From NCBI GenBank assembly GCA_032164245.1, contig JAVMKO010000003.1, forward strand, positions 30,875,390 to 30,939,389: a stretch of 64,000 nt of DNA. Reading direction: 5' to 3'. The position numbers and the translations under genes were made by a program. The notes below the pieces were generated by a model. The model saw nothing but the letters and a program-made list of their open reading frames with translations. It had not been told where the DNA came from and ran no database searches. Positions within the stretch are counted from its first letter, which is position 1. Each line of letters begins with the position of its first letter. The DNA is from Sternotherus odoratus (lineage: Eukaryota > Chordata > Testudines > Kinosternidae). This document shows positions 33,224-43,637 of this stretch, piece by piece.

Positions 33224-34971
33224 AGAGTGTGGAATGCGTCCCCCTCTGAACCTGGGCTGAGGTTGAGGAGGGAGCAAAACCTGTGGCACTTCCTGTTGGC
33301 CTTTGTGGCGAACAGGTCGAGGCGGGGAAACCCCCACCTCTGGAAAATTGAGTGGGCTACATCGGGTCTGAGAGACCATTCGTGACCCCGAAATGAGCGG
33401 CTCAGGGAGTCCGCCAGTACGTTCTGAACTCCCGGAAGGTAGGTCGCAGTGAGGGAGATCCCTCTGGGAATGCAGAACTCCCACAGGGCGAGGGCTTCCT
33501 TGCACAGGAGAGAGGAGCGAGCACCACCCTGTTTGTTTATATAAAACATCGAGGCCGTGTTGTCTGTTAGGACTGACACGCTCTTGCCCCTCAAGAGCGA
33601 CTGGAACGTCTGGCATGCCAGGCGAACTGCTCTGAGCTCTCGAACATTTATGTGGAGGGACAACTCCTCCTGAGACCATAGGCCCTGAGTCGTGGCCTCC
33701 CCCAGGTGAGCTCCCCAACCCAGCGCCGAAGCGTCTGTCACCAACGTGATGGATGGTTGGGGCTTGTGAAAGGGCATCCCGCCTTCCAGCGACGTGGGCT
33801 GGAGCCACCAGTAGAGGGACTGCCTTACCTTCAATGGTAGAGTCACTACGAGGTCGAGGGGGTCTCTGCGCTGGTTGTATACCTTCGCGAACCAGGCTTG
33901 CAGAGGACGAAGATGGAGCCTTGCAAATGGCACCACGTAAGTGCACGCTGCCATGTGTCCCATCAGGACCATACAGTTCCTTGCTGTTGTCATGGGAGAC
34001 CGGAGGAGTGGTCGAATAATGTCCCCCATGGTTTTGGCCCGAGAGGGAGGTAGGAAGGCTCTCGCGCGGCGAGAGTCTAGAATCACCCCAATGAACTCGA
34101 TTTTCTGGGTAGGGATGAGGGTTGATTTCGGCACGTTCAGAATGAGTCCCAGCTTTAGGAAGGTGGCTCTGATGAACGTTATTTGCGATAGAAGCAGCTC
34201 CCGGGACTGTGCCTTGATGAGCCAATCGTCCAGGTAAGGGTAGACATGGATGCCGTTTCGTCTGAGGAATGCTGCGACCACCGCCATGCATTTCGTGAAT
34301 ACCCTTGGAGCTGAGGAGAGGCCGAACGGAAGGACGGTGAACTGATAGTGTCGGGATCCCATCACGAACCTCAGGAATCGTCTGTGGCTCGGGGTGATGG
34401 AAATATGGAAATATGCGTCTTTTAAGTCGAGGGCGGCGAACCAGTCTCCATGATCCATAGCAGGAATTATGACAGCCAATGAGAGCATGCGAAACTTCAG
34501 CTTCTTTATGTAGGAGTTGAGGCCTCGCAAGTCCAGGATGGGGCGGAGCCCCCCTTTGGCCTTCGGGATAAGGAAATAACGGGAATAGTAACCCTTGCCC
34601 CGAAATTCTTGAGGAACCTCCTCTATGGCACCCAAAGACAAGAGGGTATGAACCTCCTGTTCTAGGAGTTGCTCGTGAGATGGGTCCCTGAAGAGGGACG
34701 GGCACGGGGGATGGGTGGGAGGGAGAACAGAGAATTGGATAGAATATCCCATCTCTACCAGGCTGAGAACCCACTTGTCCGAGGTGATAAAGGACCATGC
34801 CTGGTAGAAATGGGATAAACGGTTCACAAACGGGAGGGAAATCATGGAAGTGGAGGCTGGCTCGGCGTCCCCGGGCGCATCTTCAAAAGTTCGGCCTGGG
34901 TGCGGGAGGGTGATTGCTTCCTGGGCCTTGGGGTTGTCGGGAGGAAGATCGCTGTCGTCCTCTACCCCCAC
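32959..34971 (-). CDS. DIRS reverse transcriptase, RNase H and methyltransferase-like protein
   Basis: The 670-residue protein would copy the element RNA. RT region at residues 90-310: GLRPILDLRGLN, the first catalytic Asp in LDLKDAYFH (D182), FTVLPFGLSSAPRVF, and the YLDD box at 246-249. RNase H region at 405-530: TDASALGWG (D413), NVRELRAV (E445), LTDNTASMFY (D470) and ADSLSR (D521), so all four acidic residues are present. Residues 545-630 (RLDLFATKANRKCHRF, GGLLYAFPPFPL, ILIAPAWP) correspond to the region usually labelled Dam-like methyltransferase in DIRS elements; its activity is uncertain. The frame begins inside the Gag gene (89-base overlap in another frame), so initiation by frameshift, leaky scanning or reinitiation is possible and the Met at 34971 is only the first available. 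No disabling mutation seen. Confidence 0.92.
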   Translation of the reverse strand: MGVEDDSDLPPDNPKAQEAITLPHPGRTFEDAPGDAEPASTSMISLPFVNRLSHFYQAWSFITSDKWVLSLVEMGYSIQFSVLPPTHPPCPSLFRDPSHEQLLEQEVHTLLSLGAIEEVPQEFRGKGYYSRYFLIPKAKGGLRPILDLRGLNSYIKKLKFRMLSLAVIIPAMDHGDWFAALDLKDAYFHISITPSHRRFLRFVMGSRHYQFTVLPFGLSSAPRVFTKCMAVVAAFLRRNGIHVYPYLDDWLIKAQSRELLLSQITFIRATFLKLGLILNVPKSTLIPTQKIEFIGVILDSRRARAFLPPSRAKTMGDIIRPLLRSPMTTARNCMVLMGHMAACTYVVPFARLHLRPLQAWFAKVYNQRRDPLDLVVTLPLKVRQSLYWWLQPTSLEGGMPFHKPQPSITLVTDASALGWGAHLGEATTQGLWSQEELSLHINVRELRAVRLACQTFQSLLRGKSVSVLTDNTASMFYINKQGGARSSLLCKEALALWEFCIPRGISLTATYLPGVQNVLADSLSRSFRGHEWSLRPDVAHSIFQRWGFPRLDLFATKANRKCHRFCSLLNLSPGSEGDAFHTLWAGGLLYAFPPFPLVHKVLAKARQDKASIILIAPAWPRQHWYTTLLSLCVTTPITLPLSPTLISQDHGRMLHPNLQSLHLTAWYIRG

Positions 34972-37132
34972 CCCTTCCGCCTCTCCTTGGTTGGTCCCTC
35001 CTATAAGGGGGAGCTTGGGAAGGCCTAACTGGCGGAGGCGGAGGGGGTCTGAAGGGCCTCCTTTGTCCTTGGGGAGTATGCAACCCCAGTGATCTAAGCA
35101 TGGCCCTCGAATCTTTCATTGACTGGAGTTTTTTATCTGTATCGGCCGCAAACAGTCCTTGTCTGTCGAAGGGTAAATCCTGTATGGTGGCTTGCACCGG
35201 TGGTGGAATTCCCGACACGTGCAGCCACGCCCCACGACGCATGGCCACTGCTGTGGCTAGCTGTCTGGATGCCGAATCTGCCGAATCTAGGGCATCCTGG
35301 AGAGCAGCTCTGGAGACCAGCCTGCCTTCCTGGACGATCGCCCTAAAGTCCTGGATTGATTCCTTCGGGAGGGTCCCTTCAAATTTGGACATAGACGACC
35401 AAGTATTATATGCATATCTTCCCAGGGCGGCCTGCTGGTTTGCTATTCTTAGCTGCAATGCCGCCGACGAGTAGACCTTTCGCCCCCACAAGTCCAACTT
35501 TTTGGAGTCGTGGGACTTAGGGGTGGGTCCCGTCTGCCCCTGACGCTCCCGATAGTTTACCGCGTCTGCTACTAAAGTGCCTGGCGGGGGGTGGGTGAAA
35601 AGGTATTCGTACCCCTGCCTGGGTGCGAAATAGCGACGCTCCACTCCCCTTGCCGTCGGTGGAAGAGAAGAAGGGGTCTGCCACAAGGTCTCCATGGTGG
35701 ATTTAACTTTCCTCATAAACGGCAGAGCTATTTGGGGCGGTAGATTAGAGGCAAGGATGTCCATATTGGGATCCTCCTCCTCCTCCTGGACTTCCTCCGT
35801 CTGGAGGTTCAGATTCTGGGCCACCCTCTTCAATAGGTCCTGGTGGCCCCTGAGATCCATGGGGGGCAATGACATGGAAGTGCCCGCCACCGCGTCGTCC
35901 GGTGATGAAGAAGAGGAGGCTGGCTGGGGGTCGGCTACCTGGGGGTCCTCCTGGAACTGCTGCTGGTAGGCGTCCCTATCCTGCTCCTCATGCACCTGAG
36001 ATGCTGTACCAGATGGTCCAGGCTGGTCATCTCCCATCTCAGACTGTGGCCTCGTTATAGTGGCGGACACCGGGCCCCTTGGTACCGAGGGCAATGACGC
36101 TATTGAGGCAGGGCCCTGAGCCTGATGGTAGGCAAAGGGCGTCCAGAATGGCCATGGGCTGGTGGCCTGTCTGCCCTCCTCGTATTGACGGTGCCGACGG
36201 TGTGAAGAATGACGGTGCCGTGAGTGGTGCCGTCGAGACGAGCGGTGGCTGTGCCTCGACCTCGAGCGATACGAGGATACGTCCGACCCGGAGGAGTACT
36301 CCGACTGGGACCAGGGCGGTGCCGCGCCATCCGGTGCCACCAGCCTGCCGTAGACATCCGGCTTGCCAGGGTACATGTAGCCCTGCGGTGCCGGCCGGGC
36401 CGGTGCCGGAACTAGCGGTGCCGAGGGCCCCACTGGTGGCTGGAGAGAGGGAGCTGGCGGTGCCGGCGCCGCTGTCAAGGGCGGTGCGGACGGTGCCGCT
36501 ATACGGGGGACCGGTGCCGGGACGATGAAGTCCGGTGCCGGGTCCGTGGTGAGGCCAATAAGGTCCTCCGCTGCGACGAACACCTCCGGGGTGGATGGGA
36601 TCCCTATCCCGGGTGTCTCGCTTTCCAGGGGGAGTTCTTCTTCAGGGGGAATCACCCCTAACTCCGGTGCCGCCGGTGCCGGTGTGGGCTCTAAACGGGG
36701 CCGCCTCGCGCGCTCCGGAGCTGCCAACACCTTTGAGGGATCACCCGTGGACCTACGCACCGGGGAGCGCCCTCTTGATTTCTTAGAAGGCACCGGGGAT
36801 TGAGACCGGTGCCTTCTAGATGAACCTGCACCGTGCCGGGGAGACCGGTGCCGGGAGGACTTCGCGGTCTTCGGTGCCTCGGTGCCGCGGACCGATGCCG
36901 GTGCGCTGCCCGATGCCGCCGGCTCCGCTGGTTGCAGGGCGGACTCCATTAAGATGAGTTTAAGCCTGGAGTCTCGCTCTTTCTTCGTACGGGGTTTGAA
37001 GCCCTTGCAGATCGTACAGCGATCCGTTTGATGTCCCTCGCCGAGGCACTTCAGGCAGCGAGAGTGTGGATCGCTGATGGGCATGGGCCTCCCGCAAGCC
37101 TTGCACGCTTTGAACCCTGACGCCCCAGGCAT
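34883..37132 (-). CDS. DIRS Gag-like nucleocapsid protein
   Basis: A 749-residue frame starting 177 bases inside the right repeat. The N-terminus holds a cysteine cluster that looks zinc-binding: C10-x2-C13, C26-x2-C29 with H34, and C39-x2-C42 (KACKACGRP, CLKCLGEGH, CTICKGF). A long low-complexity part rich in Ser/Arg (residues 95-130) and Pro/Ala (145-290) follows, with alternating GGTGCC-type codons that give CpG-rich DNA. The C-terminal third is better conserved in style (LPFMRKVKSTMETLW, RGVERRYFAP, FTHPPPGTLVADAV, KLDLWGRKVYSSAALQLR) and ends in an Arg/Gly/Pro-rich RNA-binding-type tail. It should package element RNA. I assign it by position and composition; DIRS Gag proteins diverge rapidly. 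Confidence 0.82.
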   Translation of the reverse strand: MPGASGFKACKACGRPMPISDPHSRCLKCLGEGHQTDRCTICKGFKPRTKKERDSRLKLILMESALQPAEPAASGSAPASVRGTEAPKTAKSSRHRSPRHGAGSSRRHRSQSPVPSKKSRGRSPVRRSTGDPSKVLAAPERARRPRLEPTPAPAAPELGVIPPEEELPLESETPGIGIPSTPEVFVAAEDLIGLTTDPAPDFIVPAPVPRIAAPSAPPLTAAPAPPAPSLQPPVGPSAPLVPAPARPAPQGYMYPGKPDVYGRLVAPDGAAPPWSQSEYSSGSDVSSYRSRSRHSHRSSRRHHSRHRHSSHRRHRQYEEGRQATSPWPFWTPFAYHQAQGPASIASLPSVPRGPVSATITRPQSEMGDDQPGPSGTASQVHEEQDRDAYQQQFQEDPQVADPQPASSSSSPDDAVAGTSMSLPPMDLRGHQDLLKRVAQNLNLQTEEVQEEEEDPNMDILASNLPPQIALPFMRKVKSTMETLWQTPSSLPPTARGVERRYFAPRQGYEYLFTHPPPGTLVADAVNYRERQGQTGPTPKSHDSKKLDLWGRKVYSSAALQLRIANQQAALGRYAYNTWSSMSKFEGTLPKESIQDFRAIVQEGRLVSRAALQDALDSADSASRQLATAVAMRRGAWLHVSGIPPPVQATIQDLPFDRQGLFAADTDKKLQSMKDSRAMLRSLGLHTPQGQRRPFRPPPPPPVRPSQAPPYRRDQPRRGGRGGGRGRQRSSSRQPQGPGSNHPPAPRPNF

Positions 37133-37308
37133 AACCTGACGCCAGGGAACAAAGAACTAACTATCTAACACTAAATCTATGTAAACAACAACTCTAACTA
37201 CTCTAATTAACTACACAATGCACTATCTAAATATCTAATTAACTAACTAACTACGAGATAAGGATACCGCACGAGAAGAGCACTGTTCCAGCAACCGCCA
37301 CGGACGGA

Positions 37309-37490
37309 AAGAAGGAACTGAGCGGGGGGAGGGTCGGCAGGGGCATATATACATGGCCATAAGGGCGCCACTCCAGGGGTCGCCCCTGCCGACCCTACGG
37401 GTACCGCTGGGGAAAAGCTTTCCGGACCGGGCATGCGCGGAACGCACACACACATATGGGAATGGACATGAGCAAGCACTCGAAGAAGAA
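37309..37490. repeat. DIRS right terminal repeat with unique extension
   Basis: 37309-37475 is the exact inverse of 31590-31756. 37476-37490 (AGCACTCGAAGAAGAA-like end) recurs inverted in the internal complementary region. In element orientation this is the 5' end; a TATATATG motif (plus-strand CATATATACATG near 37347) may be part of the promoter. Confidence 0.92.
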
Positions 37491-38889
37491 TAGGAGCATC
37501 TTCAAGACCAACAGATAGATACCAGAGGCAAAATGCTAGTTTCTTGGGTAGACCTAAGAAATAGGAAAAATAGAACCCCCTAGAAAGGCAGAGAAGGATA
37601 CAAGTGCTTTTTAGATTCAGAGGTGATCTTCTAGTTCCTGTGCCAAACAGCTTTCTTTTCTTAAAGGGAATGCTGACTAGACTGAGTTTGTGAATGATAT
37701 CTACACTTCAAGTCATCCGCCACAAAGGACACGGATTTCTCCTTGGAGTTCCTCAATTATTTTGGTTTTTTTCTTCAGCTTTCATTCCAGAACTTATGCA
37801 GCAACACATGACTAATACTATGCGGTACTACTAATTTGTCACTTTGGGGAGAATTAAAACAAATTTTAAATTATACCCTATTTAAAACCATACATTATGA
37901 AAAGTGTTTTTTAACAGCTAGGCAGGTGATGCCTGAATGTTTTTAAAAACTAAAACAGTCTTAAAAGGAGCACCTATTTTTGCATCTTTCCAAAAATAGG
38001 GCTCTTACTGTGCTAGTGTGCTTTGTTTATCTTTACAGTGATAATGCAACAAAACACAGGCAAAGCTATTTATCCCCATCAAAATTCCAATCATCAAGTC
38101 ATTCTTAGCATTTATTGGTCATAAAGTGGGCAGCTATCAATACCTGCACTCCCAGAAAGGGGGACTTGTGTTTCGGGCTTTTTTTCTTGCACATTTAGGA
38201 AATTCTAGTCAAATGAGAGAATATTTATTCTATGAGAAGGTAAATTAAAGGAGAGTCTGTGTTCATGCATGAAGTCTAACGGAAACAAAGCAGCAGTCTT
38301 TAGAAGAGACAGACTTGTGTCCATGTGAAAATACCTACTATTTTACATAGGAACAAGACAGTCTTTTTGGAAGGTGTTGGCTTTGAATGGCAGCCTAGTA
38401 TAAGAAAAGGACTGAGGGCTAGAAAGCCTCAGTTCTAATCACAGTTCGATAAAGTGCAATAAATCACTTCTGTATGCTTCATGTTTTACCCAGATGGAGA
38501 ATGAAGATAATATTTACTCACAAACACTGTAGGATTCTTTTAAATAGTAGTTAATATCTGCAAAGCACATTGAAGATATAAAGCACTTTAGTCAGTGGCA
38601 GTGCCAAATATTTGGAAGTTCCTAATCGAGATGAGAAAAAAAAAATTAGGTTTAGATCATCTAACAAATCTGAATGCAGAGGGAGCCATTTCAGTCACCT
38701 TCATAGCACTGCTCTCCTCCTCCTCCACACTGCAAGAAGGCCTTGTTGCAGAGACTGAATTCCATGATGGGAGAGGCAGCAGAGATGTGGAAGGCTTAAG
38801 GCTGGGGTAGCAAGAGGAGAGAATGTTGGAGCAGTGGTGAGCGAGTCTAACTAGTTTCAGAGTGCATAGGAGAATATAGAGGATTGACA
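37491..38889. other. AT-rich non-coding DNA, no gene seen
   Basis: Right flank of the DIRS insertion. No exon or repeat recognised. Confidence 0.5.
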
Positions 38890-39640
38890 CGGAAGGGCAA
38901 ATGGGACCATTGTAAGCATCCAGTCCAACCTCCTGTATAACACAGGCCTTCACTGAATTAACTATTGTTTGAATCAGAGCACAATCTTTATAAAAAATCC
39001 AATCCTAATTTAAAGATTTCCACTGATTGAGAATCCACCATACCCTTGTTACATTGAAACAATGTTTAATTATCCTCACTGTTAAAAGCTTGTACCTGAT
39101 TTAAGGACATAAGAATGGCCATGCTGAGTCAGATCAAAGGTTCATCTAGCCCAGTATCCTATCTTCCACACAGCGACCAATGGCAGGTGCTTCAGAAGAA
39201 ATGAGCAGAACATGTAATCGTCAAGTGACCCATCCCATTGCCCATTTCCAGTTTCTGTCAAAACAGAGGCTAGGGGCATCATACCTGCTCATCTTGGCTA
39301 ATATTAATTTCTAGTCTGAATTTGTCTAACTTCTAGCCACTGAATCTTGTTATACATATGTCTGCTAGCCCTTTATTATCAAATATTTTCCCCTATACAA
39401 GTACTTACAGACTGTGTTCAAGTCACCTAACCCTCTCTTTGTTAAGGCAAGTAGATTATTCCTTATAATGCAAGACTTGAGGAACTCGTTTTCCAATCCA
39501 TCTCACGGCTCTTTGAGCCCTCTCCAACTCATCCATATCCTTGAATTGTGGACACCAGAACTGAACAGAGTTTTCCAGGAGCAATTGGTAGGGGAGCTAA
39601 TATAAACTTCCTACTCAAACATAATGCCCCTGCTTATACA
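38890..39640 (-). mobile_element. Old CR1/L3-like LINE fragment, interrupted
   Basis: CATCCAGTCCAACCTCCTG, ATAACACAGGCCTTCAC and GATTGAGAATCCACCATACCC form a LINE 3' region in reverse complement. It stops at about 39093 and resumes at about 39309 with TAGTCTGAATTTGTCTAAC. The same family occurs at 57450-57556. Confidence 0.65.
39094..39308 (-). mobile_element. CR1-like LINE 3' end nested inside another LINE
   Basis: AGGACATAAGAATGGCCATG, GAGTCAGATCAAAGGTTCATC, AGCCCAGTATCCTATCTTCC and GTGACCCATCCCATTGCCC mark a second LINE family, also reverse complemented. The outer LINE continues on both sides. Confidence 0.7.
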
Positions 39641-40879
39641 TCTTCCTCACTAGCTTGGGGAATTAGTCATACCTAAATCAGTCTTTAGCCTTTCCCTCCA
39701 ATCTCCAATTTTCATCTAAACCACCACAAACTCAAAGGGAAAAAAAGCATTCAGATAGGGCTTTCTACTCAGCCACTTCTCCAGGCCTAGGACTTCCCAT
39801 ACAATCTGTCTACTGCAGGACCACTACAGTAGATGGTTCTCTCCTGCAGCTTCTCTGTATTACTGCCTCCCTCCTTCCACCTGCCTCTCCCCTCCCCCCC
39901 CCCCAACTCTTTATTGCTAAAAGCTGTCCCCTCCTCTGCCTCATCTGATTAACCTTCATCCAGTGTTGAGGGGGGAAAAATACATTAATTGTGTTGTAGG
40001 GGGACTGTCCAGCAAGTGTATTAAGAATTAGTCTTCACTTCTGAAATAAAGTTGTGTTTTCTTCATAAACATTAAACTAGGAAATTGAAAGAATTAGGAG
40101 TCGTCTCATTCAGCGTGGGCCCACACACAATTTTCACATATCCTTGGAGTACTTTCTACCTTATTGTAATTGTATGCAGCAACTACTGTCCCTGCACTTC
40201 ATTATCAGTTAGTATATGCAATGTCCTAAACTGCACAGTTGGAGAATCACTAGTTCATGAGTTATTGAAACATACCCACATTACCCTACATATACTTTAT
40301 CAATTATCATATGCAAGTTACATTTATATTTTTAAAAAGCTTGCTAGTGAGGAAGACAGTCACCACTATTACAATAAAAGATACTCTCAGAGGCAAAAAG
40401 TGTATACAGAGCTACTAAAAATACAGGATAACAGTAGAATACGTTGGGGTACATTTTACCCATATATTTTTTGATAGAGGAAAAATGTGTTTGTCACATG
40501 AAAACTTTTTTTTTTGCTGAATTTGTCACTTAAGCACAAGTACACATTTCTGAAGAACAGCATACTTGGAGAACCACTGGTTCACGAGTTAATGCTACAT
40601 GCTCATGGAGCACAACATAACCCTCATTCATGTTCATGGGGTAAATAAACAGGGCTGTCTGCCCCCCAGGCCTCTGGCCTTTAAAGGGAAAGGCCACCCT
40701 GTTACAACGTCCAACAATCACATTAGACCTCTTAAGTGTTGCACTGGAAAGTCATGATTACCCACCATGACCGGCAGAGAGGGGAGATGAGGCAATGACA
40801 GCAAAAGCAGTGGAAGAGGAGAACCAGGCTGCGGTAAGAGTGGGTTCTGAGTAATTATTCTAAAACCTAACAGACACAG
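39641..40879. other. Non-coding DNA with faint LTR-like remnants
   Basis: 40535-40735 contains GGGTAAATAAACAGGG, GCCTCTGGCCTTTAAAGGG and a GTTACAACGTCC ending, which on either strand resembles part of an LTR promoter, but no boundaries could be set. GGAGAATCACTAGTTCATGAG near 40243 and GGAGAACCACTGGTTCACGAG near 40568 are diverged direct copies. Confidence 0.35.
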
Positions 40880-41631
40880 TGTCATAAGTAGAAAGTAGTC
40901 TAGAGTTGCTTTTTACCTGTAAAGGGTTAACCTGAAACAGGAGAGGGGATGACATAACAGAGCTGCTAATCAACCTGGCAGCCAGAGTTTATTTTTGGTT
41001 TCTCTCTCATGATGGAGTTGTTCACCGGCTATGTGAAGGACCCACACACATTTCTCTACTCTATCAATCTAATAATCTTCCAATGAAATCAAGTCCAGCA
41101 GTAAGTGAAGTGTAAGCTTGACCTGTATCACTTGATAATTGATCCATGGTGTTTCTTTACTGTTAAGCTGTGGCAGGGGAAGAATTCCCAGGGGAGGGGT
41201 CAGTTATGCTATGTGATGTAAGTGAGGTGTTTAGTCTACTGATTTCTGTATAAGGGATTTATGTTTCTGTTTTCTCTAAGTAAAATCTTTCTTTAAGACT
41301 CTGACTTTGTTTCAATTGGATTGATCCTGGTTTGGATCTGACACGTCTCATAGAAAGTGAAGGTTTTTGGTCCTTGTTTCTCAATCTCTCCCAGGTAAAG
41401 GGAGGAGATTTGAGGGGTGTTACAGAGGGGTTCTAATTTACCCTAACCCATGGTTTTGGGGGCTTAAATTGGTGGTGGCAGCGTATTCCAAGTCCAAACT
41501 GGAGAAGTTTGGGTTCTGGGGAAAAGTTTTAACCTAAGCGGGTAAAATAAGCTTGAGGGGTTATTTCTTCTTTCATGCGGGGTCCCCACATCTTTACCCT
41601 AGAGTTCAGAGTGGGGAGACACACCTTGACA
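40880..41631 (+). mobile_element. Solo LTR, 752 bp, perfect 5-bp target duplication
   Basis: Begins TGTCATAAG and ends CCTTGACA, giving inverted TGTCA/TGACA termini. It is flanked on both sides by CACAG (40875-40879 and 41632-41636), the duplication left by integrase. No internal retroviral genes are present, so homologous recombination between two LTRs probably removed them. TGGTGGCAGCG at 41473 looks like a tRNA primer site but lies inside the LTR. Confidence 0.85.
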
Positions 41632-42208
41632 CACAGAATTTAGGTTGCAGAGTGGCACTTAGTAGCATTCCAGATTGAGGAAAGTAGCTAACCAAGGAAA
41701 TACAGAGGTCAAGTATGTGCCATTCCCTGTGTGGACAGGTAGGCTGGTGTGGAGTGGAGATTCAGTGGGTGAGCCTAGCTACAGGCATGATTACCCTGGC
41801 TGCATGTTGATCCCTTCACTGCCTCTGCCATCATCATCTCCTCTCTCCGCCAGTCCAGCACAGTCCTTTCTCCATGGGCAGCAGCTCAATGTACAGTTCA
41901 GTCTATGCAACAAAGAAAAAGTGCTGCCTATCATTTGTTTGCACCAGCGATGGGCACCAAACAGCAAAGGAAAACTTTGCTTCTAGATTATAATGATTTA
42001 GCAAGACAGGAAGGGGGTGGGGAGCTAGCTGGAAATATGGGAAAGATTCTGTGTAGAAAAGGAGACACACACAGTCTTCTCAGACATGCTTAAACACAAA
42101 AACCTATCGACGTTCTGTAACGGTCAATGCCCAAATTTCTCTCCCTGCCCTATCAACCTTTGCACTCTCCTAACATTTCAAAGTACAAACCATTACATTA
42201 TAACAAAG
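41632..42208. other. Non-coding DNA, no gene seen
   Basis: Short stretch between the solo LTR and the MITE. Open frames here lack any supporting feature. Confidence 0.5.
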
Positions 42209-43017
42209 CCCTGGTCCCCACTACGGCTCAAAGTCGACTTTAGCAAGCTAAAGTCGATTTAAGCCTTAAAGTCGATTTTAAGGGACCTTAAAATCGACTT
42301 TATAACTCCTCCCTTACCAGAGGCGTAGCTGAAGTCGACCTCTCTCTAGGTCGATTTTCAGCTAGTGAGGCTGCAGGTGACATTAAGCCTCCGACCTTCT
42401 GAGCAGCTCCGCTAACTCCCCGCCCGCCCGAACTGCCCCGCACCTGACCCCCCCCGCCCGCCCGAGCAGCCCCGCGCCGGACCCCCCCCCGCGCCCGCCC
42501 CAGCAGCCGCGCGAACCCCCCCCGCCCGCCGGAGCAGCCCCGCGCCGGCTCCCCCCCCCTCCTGCTCGGGCGGGGGGGGTCCGGCGCGGGGGCTATTCGG
42601 GCGGGTGCGGGGGGGGGTCCGGCGGGGGGCTGTTCGGGCGGGCGGGGGGGTTCGCGGGGCTGCTCGGGCGGGCACTGGGGGGCCACGGAGCTGCTCAGAC
42701 TGGGGCTGGTCCCCTGGGGAGCGTGCCTGGCTGTCCCGAAAGGTGGTGACAGCTGGGGACTCCCGGCACTGTGGGATACTTACCCACAGTGCAACACTCC
42801 CTATGTCGACCCCTGCAAAAGTTTTAAGGACAGACACAGAGTTGCTGTCCTCTGTGGGGATGCACTAAGTCCATTTTCTAAAGTCGACTTAAGGAAAATC
42901 GACTTAAGGAAAATCGACTTAAGGAAAATCGACTTAAGGAAAATCGACTTAAGGAAAATCGACTTAAGGAAAATCGACTTAAGGAAAATCGACTTAGTGC
43001 TGTAGTGAAGACGTACC
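42209..43017. mobile_element. Harbinger-derived MITE, about 0.8 kb
   Basis: Left GCCCTGGTCCCCACTACGGC and right GCTGTAGTGAAGACGTACCC are imperfect inverted termini with the same core as the element at the left edge of the window. Subterminal sequence near 42740-42850 (GACAGACACAGAGTTG, TTGCACTGTGGGTAAG in the inverse) matches 1-240 and 4735-4860. The interior is a GC-rich pair of inverted segments (42410-42550 and 42560-42690, CCCGCCCGCCCGAGCAG type) and a 15-bp array at the right. No coding capacity; long Pro/Arg frames are artefacts. Confidence 0.8.
42886..42995. repeat. Seven perfect 15-bp tandem repeats
   Basis: The unit GACTTAAGGAAAATC begins at 42886, 42901, 42916, 42931, 42946, 42961 and 42976, then breaks off in GACTTAGTGC. 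Each junction re-creates a TCGACTT motif, also found scattered elsewhere in the MITE and in the related sequence at 4733-5097. Confidence 0.97.
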
Positions 43018-43637
43018 CAAAATGTACTGGGGGTGAACTAAAGATCACTTAGGAATCACATTGCATCTTTTGCCTTTAGCGGGTCACAGTAGCATCTCTA
43101 CTGTACACCTCTATAATAACTACAGCTGTCCAAATAAAGAACTCCTACAAAGAGCATTTTAATGTTTTTAAAAAAGAGTTGGGAAATTCACTGACAAAAT
43201 ATCCTTTTGTTAGTGCAAATTTAAGGTAGGCTGGTAGAATCATGTCCCTTTCCAGAATTTCAGGTTCAACAAAACTCAGAATTCTGAAAAATAGGATGTA
43301 CAAAATCAAGGTTAACTCTCAGACTTCTAAGTCTTGCTGAACTTGACATTCTGAAAGAACACACCACCACCAGGCAACTCTAACGTTGCATTAACAAAAG
43401 ATTTTTTTTTCTCAGTGAAAAATTTAGTTTGATCTATGCAGTGCATACCACTGGCATCTTGAAATTGATGGGTAAGCCCAAAATCAATTTTGTGTTTAAA
43501 ATTTGGGGATCAATGCATACACAGGACTGACAAGGCTCTGCGCCATGTATTCATAACTTTTTTTTAAAAAAAAAGAGGAAAAAACAAGCCCAAAGCCCAA
43601 GTATGTTCACCTTGCAGTAATTTGAAGATTATATTAC
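43018..43637. other. AT-rich probable intron sequence
   Basis: No gene or repeat seen. Precedes (downstream on the minus strand) the exon at 43638-43802. Confidence 0.5.

Larger units (their letters stand above)
31545..37490 (-). mobile_element. Structurally complete DIRS-type tyrosine-recombinase retrotransposon
   Basis: The element is about 5.95 kb and is read on the minus strand. It has inverted terminal repeats of 167 identical bases (31590-31756 and 37309-37475), short unique end extensions on each side, and an internal complementary region at 31793-31891 that equals the joined right and left ends. It carries three long open frames in the order Gag (37132-34883), RT-RNase H-methyltransferase-like (34971-32959) and tyrosine recombinase (33223-31904), each overlapping the next. 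No stop or frameshift interrupts the domains I can identify. DIRS elements integrate by recombination of a circle and give no target duplication; none is seen here. The identical repeats and open frames imply a recent insertion. Confidence 0.93.

Noticed and set aside
33224..34798. Upstream extension of the tyrosine recombinase frame to 964 residues
   Set aside because: The extra part is another frame of the RT gene, with no recognisable domain, and was treated as a shadow.
36079..36803. Plus-strand frames opposite the DIRS Gag gene
   Set aside because: Shadows of the repetitive GGTGCC-type coding sequence of Gag.
42300..42868. Proline/arginine-rich open frames in the MITE
   Set aside because: They come from GC-rich inverted segments of a non-coding element.
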